From: Candidatus Brachybacter algidus
Lineage (GTDB): Bacteria > Bacteroidota > Bacteroidia > Chitinophagales > Saprospiraceae
Direction of reading: 5' to 3'
DNA: 64,000 bases
NCBI GenBank assembly: GCA_016711705.1
Contig: JADJSK010000008.1
Span: 13,151-77,150 of the forward strand
Both the position numbers and the translations under genes were made by a program. Positions 61,959 to 64,000 of this stretch are shown here, piece by piece. Position 1 is the first letter of the stretch. Every line of letters starts with the position of its first letter. The notes under the pieces were generated by a model that worked only from the letters and a program-made list of their open reading frames with translations, did no database searches and was not told the origin of the DNA.

Positions 61959-62222
61959 GTGCAAAGAGATATTCTGAACAAAGAGATTGAAAATCTTTTT
62001 TCAAAAAAGGAAAATGGAATAGTTTCTTATGAAATACAACCATCAAACATCAATGTTTATAACACTGATTTAAATGCTCCTTACTATGGTGGTAATTTCG
62101 ATTTCTCCTATGATGGTGGATTGAACGAGGCGACGGTAACCTTTAGTACATATTTTTCATATCGAAAAACTTTAGTAATGCAGAAAAAAGACTTTTTGAA
62201 AATAATTTATTACAAGCGATAG
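61959..62222 (+). CDS. metzincin protease, N-terminal part (frameshifted)
   Basis: Start GTG 61959 (MQRDILNKEIENLFSKKENG). This opening, and about 20 nt of DNA in front of it, resemble the start of the gene at 62911 (MQRDNLYHEIEHLNSKGDN). One missing A in the A5 run at 62165-62169 shifts the frame; with it, sequence continues YRKNFSNAEKRLFENNLLQA and into the HExxH part at 62225-62899. Total about 313 residues. Confidence 0.7.
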   Translation: MQRDILNKEIENLFSKKENGIVSYEIQPSNINVYNTDLNAPYYGGNFDFSYDGGLNEATVTFSTYFSYRKTLVMQKKDFLKIIYYKR

Positions 62223-62224
62223 AT

Positions 62225-62899
62225 GTGTGGGACAATGCAGCAGAGCTTCAATTAAAGGATGTTAATGGTAATTACAATACTAAAATTAAAATTAGATTCA
62301 AACTCCGCCTAGTAAAGAATACTAAATATGCCAATAAAAAAACAGATGTGCATCCCAATGGCACGTGGTCTTCTTGGTTTAATGGCAAAGACCGGGAAAT
62401 TGTTATGAGGAATCTGAATGTTTTCATAGGCTCGTCAAGAAATGTTTTGGTACATGAATTAGGACATGTGTGGGGCCTGATGGATGAATATGATACGAAA
62501 TGGATTGAAATGAAATTCAGTCCTGCCCATGTAGGAAAAGGCTCTCCGCTTTTGAAAGATGAGAAAGCAATTATGAATTTAGGTTATCAGGATGAAATAT
62601 TTAATTCAGGTGAATTCAGGACAAGATATTTTACACATTTTGGAAGAAAAATATTGGGCGCGTTTTGGGGTTTAAAAGACTATATGTTACCTATTAAAGT
62701 TAAAAGCAACATTGTATCTACAGTGATTATAGGCAGGATAAACCTGCTCAAAAAAGACATTCAAGGGAGCCCTCCAAACGCCGCGAATGTTTCTACACTT
62801 AATCCGGGGTTTACGAACATACAAATAGCAAAAAGGGGAAAAGTAAGTGAAAGAAACAAGGAGTTTGGAAACAATCAGGAAAATAATTCATTTGTGTAA
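62225..62899 (+). CDS. metzincin-type zinc protease, catalytic part
   Basis: The frame extends back before 62225 (QAIDVWDNAAELQLKDVNGN). Active site NVLVHELGHVWGLMDEYDTK: HExxHxxGxxD, a metzincin site with aspartate as third zinc ligand, as in snapalysin (M7). AIMNLGYQDE downstream supplies a Met-turn. No signal peptide in the joined protein. Ends NKEFGNNQENNSFV. Predicted protease; delivery route unknown. Next gene follows after 11 nt. Confidence 0.8.
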   Translation: MWDNAAELQLKDVNGNYNTKIKIRFKLRLVKNTKYANKKTDVHPNGTWSSWFNGKDREIVMRNLNVFIGSSRNVLVHELGHVWGLMDEYDTKWIEMKFSPAHVGKGSPLLKDEKAIMNLGYQDEIFNSGEFRTRYFTHFGRKILGAFWGLKDYMLPIKVKSNIVSTVIIGRINLLKKDIQGSPPNAANVSTLNPGFTNIQIAKRGKVSERNKEFGNNQENNSFV

Positions 62900-62910
62900 A
62901 GCGGTAAATT

Positions 62911-63603
62911 ATGCAGAGAGATAATCTATACCATGAAATCGAGCATCTCAATTCCAAAGGAGATAACAAAACAACTATTCCAGTGTCCCTTGAGATTGGG
63001 GAAGAATCGGAAATAAGTAATCTGAAAATCCAAGCAAGAATATTATGGCCAGCCTTAGGATTCCCATCAGTAATAAGCCCCAACTCAAGTTCTTCATCAA
63101 GTCCCATGCTAGATGGCGATGCCTGTAAATGTATTTGTGTACTCCTGTTATCTAACCAAAAATATTTGTCAAAAGAAGATGCTGCTAAGTATCTACGTTA
63201 TGTGCCGTGGGAAGAACGCAGCCGCAGGCATATTCCGGCAGGGCAAACAGGTTCCTTTGCAGCGTCTGATATTCAAGTGCGAAATGAGTTGCCGGGACCA
63301 AAGCTTACAATTCCTGGTTGGAAAGATTTACATGGCACCGGTATTTCGTTTGGTGGCGACCGTGAGGGTGAAAATGGAATTGCTGTAAAGTTAGCGAACT
63401 ATGTAAAAAATTTCTACAGTAAAAATGGGTTGCAGTACTTGCACGAGATTAGGGTTTTTGAAAAGGTATCGGCTCAGCTTAAGGAAGGACAGTATAATCT
63501 TTTTTGGAATAGTGAAAACTTGAAAGAGAATGCACCTTCAGCAGAAATAAAACTACTGCTCGATCAGTATGCTTTACCAAAACGTCAAAATACAGAGCTT
63601 TAG
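62911..63603 (+). CDS. hypothetical protein sharing its N-terminus with the metzincin
   Basis: A 230-residue protein. The N-terminal MQRD-L--EIE-L-SK--N pattern is shared with the 61959 gene, suggesting a common targeting or assembly tag or a recent duplication. A Ser-rich stretch with a DGDACKCIC segment follows (residues about 52-80), then GQTGSFAASDIQVRNELPGP and KDLHGTGISFGGDREGENGI. No recognised catalytic motif. Located between the metzincin and phosphoesterase genes, same strand. Confidence 0.7.
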   Translation: MQRDNLYHEIEHLNSKGDNKTTIPVSLEIGEESEISNLKIQARILWPALGFPSVISPNSSSSSSPMLDGDACKCICVLLLSNQKYLSKEDAAKYLRYVPWEERSRRHIPAGQTGSFAASDIQVRNELPGPKLTIPGWKDLHGTGISFGGDREGENGIAVKLANYVKNFYSKNGLQYLHEIRVFEKVSAQLKEGQYNLFWNSENLKENAPSAEIKLLLDQYALPKRQNTEL

Positions 63604-63624
63604 GATACACAATCTAAATTTCTG

Positions 63625-63951
63625 ATGGGCGAATATGAATACGAATATGGCAGCCTTCACAAACCATACCGGACTGAGTTACAGATGCGACGGAACCGTA
63701 CTGAAGTACTGCACCCGCTTTTTGTGAAACATTCGAATAATAGTGGCTTTAAAATCGGGCACATTACGGATACCCATGTTAGCGTGAGGGCTAATGTTTA
63801 TGAAGAAAACCTTAAAAAGGAAAATAAGAAAACGCAATTCAACAATTGGAATAAAAGCTTTATCAAGGCTTATGGTAATGCAAAGAAAGACTCTGATATA
63901 TTGCTGTTGACAGGAGATTTAATCGATTATGGAAGGGGCATTGGGGTTTAA
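63625..63951 (+). CDS. calcineurin-like metallophosphoesterase, N-terminal part, frameshifted and cut by the window
   Basis: Starts MGEYEYEYGSLHKPYRTELQ, an E-Y repeat followed by the metallophosphoesterase motifs FKIGHITDTHVSVR (D-x-H) and DILLLTGDLIDYGRG (GD). The frame then stops at 63951, but one extra G in the G4 run at about 63936 continues it as HWGLTASNRLGEDGLYHGDR to the window edge. So the gene probably runs past 64000. Substrate unknown. The E-Y-E-Y start recalls the E/F/Y-rich start of the 58424 protein. Confidence 0.8.
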   Translation: MGEYEYEYGSLHKPYRTELQMRRNRTEVLHPLFVKHSNNSGFKIGHITDTHVSVRANVYEENLKKENKKTQFNNWNKSFIKAYGNAKKDSDILLLTGDLIDYGRGIGV

Positions 63952-64000
63952 CTGCAAGTAACAGATTGGGAGAAGACGGGCTTTACCATGGCGACCGTAA

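Noticed and set aside
58424..64000. Calling the cluster a contractile injection system
   Set aside because: No sheath, tube, baseplate or ATPase gene is visible; only possible cargo. Kept as a hypothesis, not as an annotation.
1..64000. tRNA and rRNA genes
   Set aside because: I looked for T-loop-like GGTTCGAATCC patterns and rRNA segments and found none convincing; a covariance scan could still find one.

Overview
The window looks like a chromosomal segment of a Bacteroidota bacterium, probably near Saprospiria or Chitinophagia. The evidence is a SprA homologue beside ruvA, secreted proteins with type IX secretion (T9SS) C-terminal tails, a TonB-dependent receptor with a CarboxypepD-like N-terminus, a Rho with a long lysine-rich N-terminal insert, a UpxY-type NusG paralogue heading a surface-polysaccharide operon, and a Bacteroidota promoter (TTTG, 19 nt, TAnnTTTG) before rpmH. 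The genus cannot be named from sequence alone. I saw no rRNA, tRNA, CRISPR array, transposase or integrase.

Layout. 1-6.3 kb, minus strand: start of a polysaccharide operon (winged-helix/nucleotidyltransferase regulator, UpxY, four-helix-bundle protein, UDP-glucose dehydrogenase, a nucleotidyltransferase plus small partner pair, UDP-HexNAc dehydrogenase and epimerase, rfbB running off the edge). 6.4-24.1 kb: mostly housekeeping (TonB receptor, YugP-like peptidase, serS, rho, UspA, rpmH-rnpA, two thioredoxin-fold proteins, HtrA, dapF, TPR protein, etfBA, bifunctional nuclease). 24.9-38.8 kb: secreted M36 and M6 proteases with T9SS tails, aldo/keto reductase, galE, a broken deaminase, a JmjC-like protein and a CocE/NonD hydrolase. 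39-50.5 kb, minus strand: sprA, ruvA, DUF1572 protein, Pif1-like helicase. 51.4-52.9 kb: phospholipase D-like lipoprotein.

53.2-58.3 kb is accessory DNA. Three genes (small hypothetical protein, fused ATPase-TOPRIM protein resembling the PARIS defence system, decayed lipase) each lie between a conserved left motif ending in a GTTRRRY-like core and a conserved right element. The right element, read on the minus strand, resembles domains V-VI of a group II intron. The outermost bases flanking each gene are complementary to each other in a gene-specific way, as in integron cassettes. 58.4-64 kb is a plus-strand run of poorly known genes: an acidic hexapeptide-repeat protein, an HExxH protein, a metzincin, an unknown protein sharing its N-terminus, and a metallophosphoesterase.

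Two features cut across the window. Many otherwise intact genes are split by single-base indels, mostly in short homopolymers, so sequencing error must be excluded before calling pseudogenes. Intergenic spaces are rich in short tandem repeats (7-, 8- and 16-mers) and palindromic dispersed repeats, including a 47-nt sequence found at 15.35 kb and inverted at 53.89 kb.
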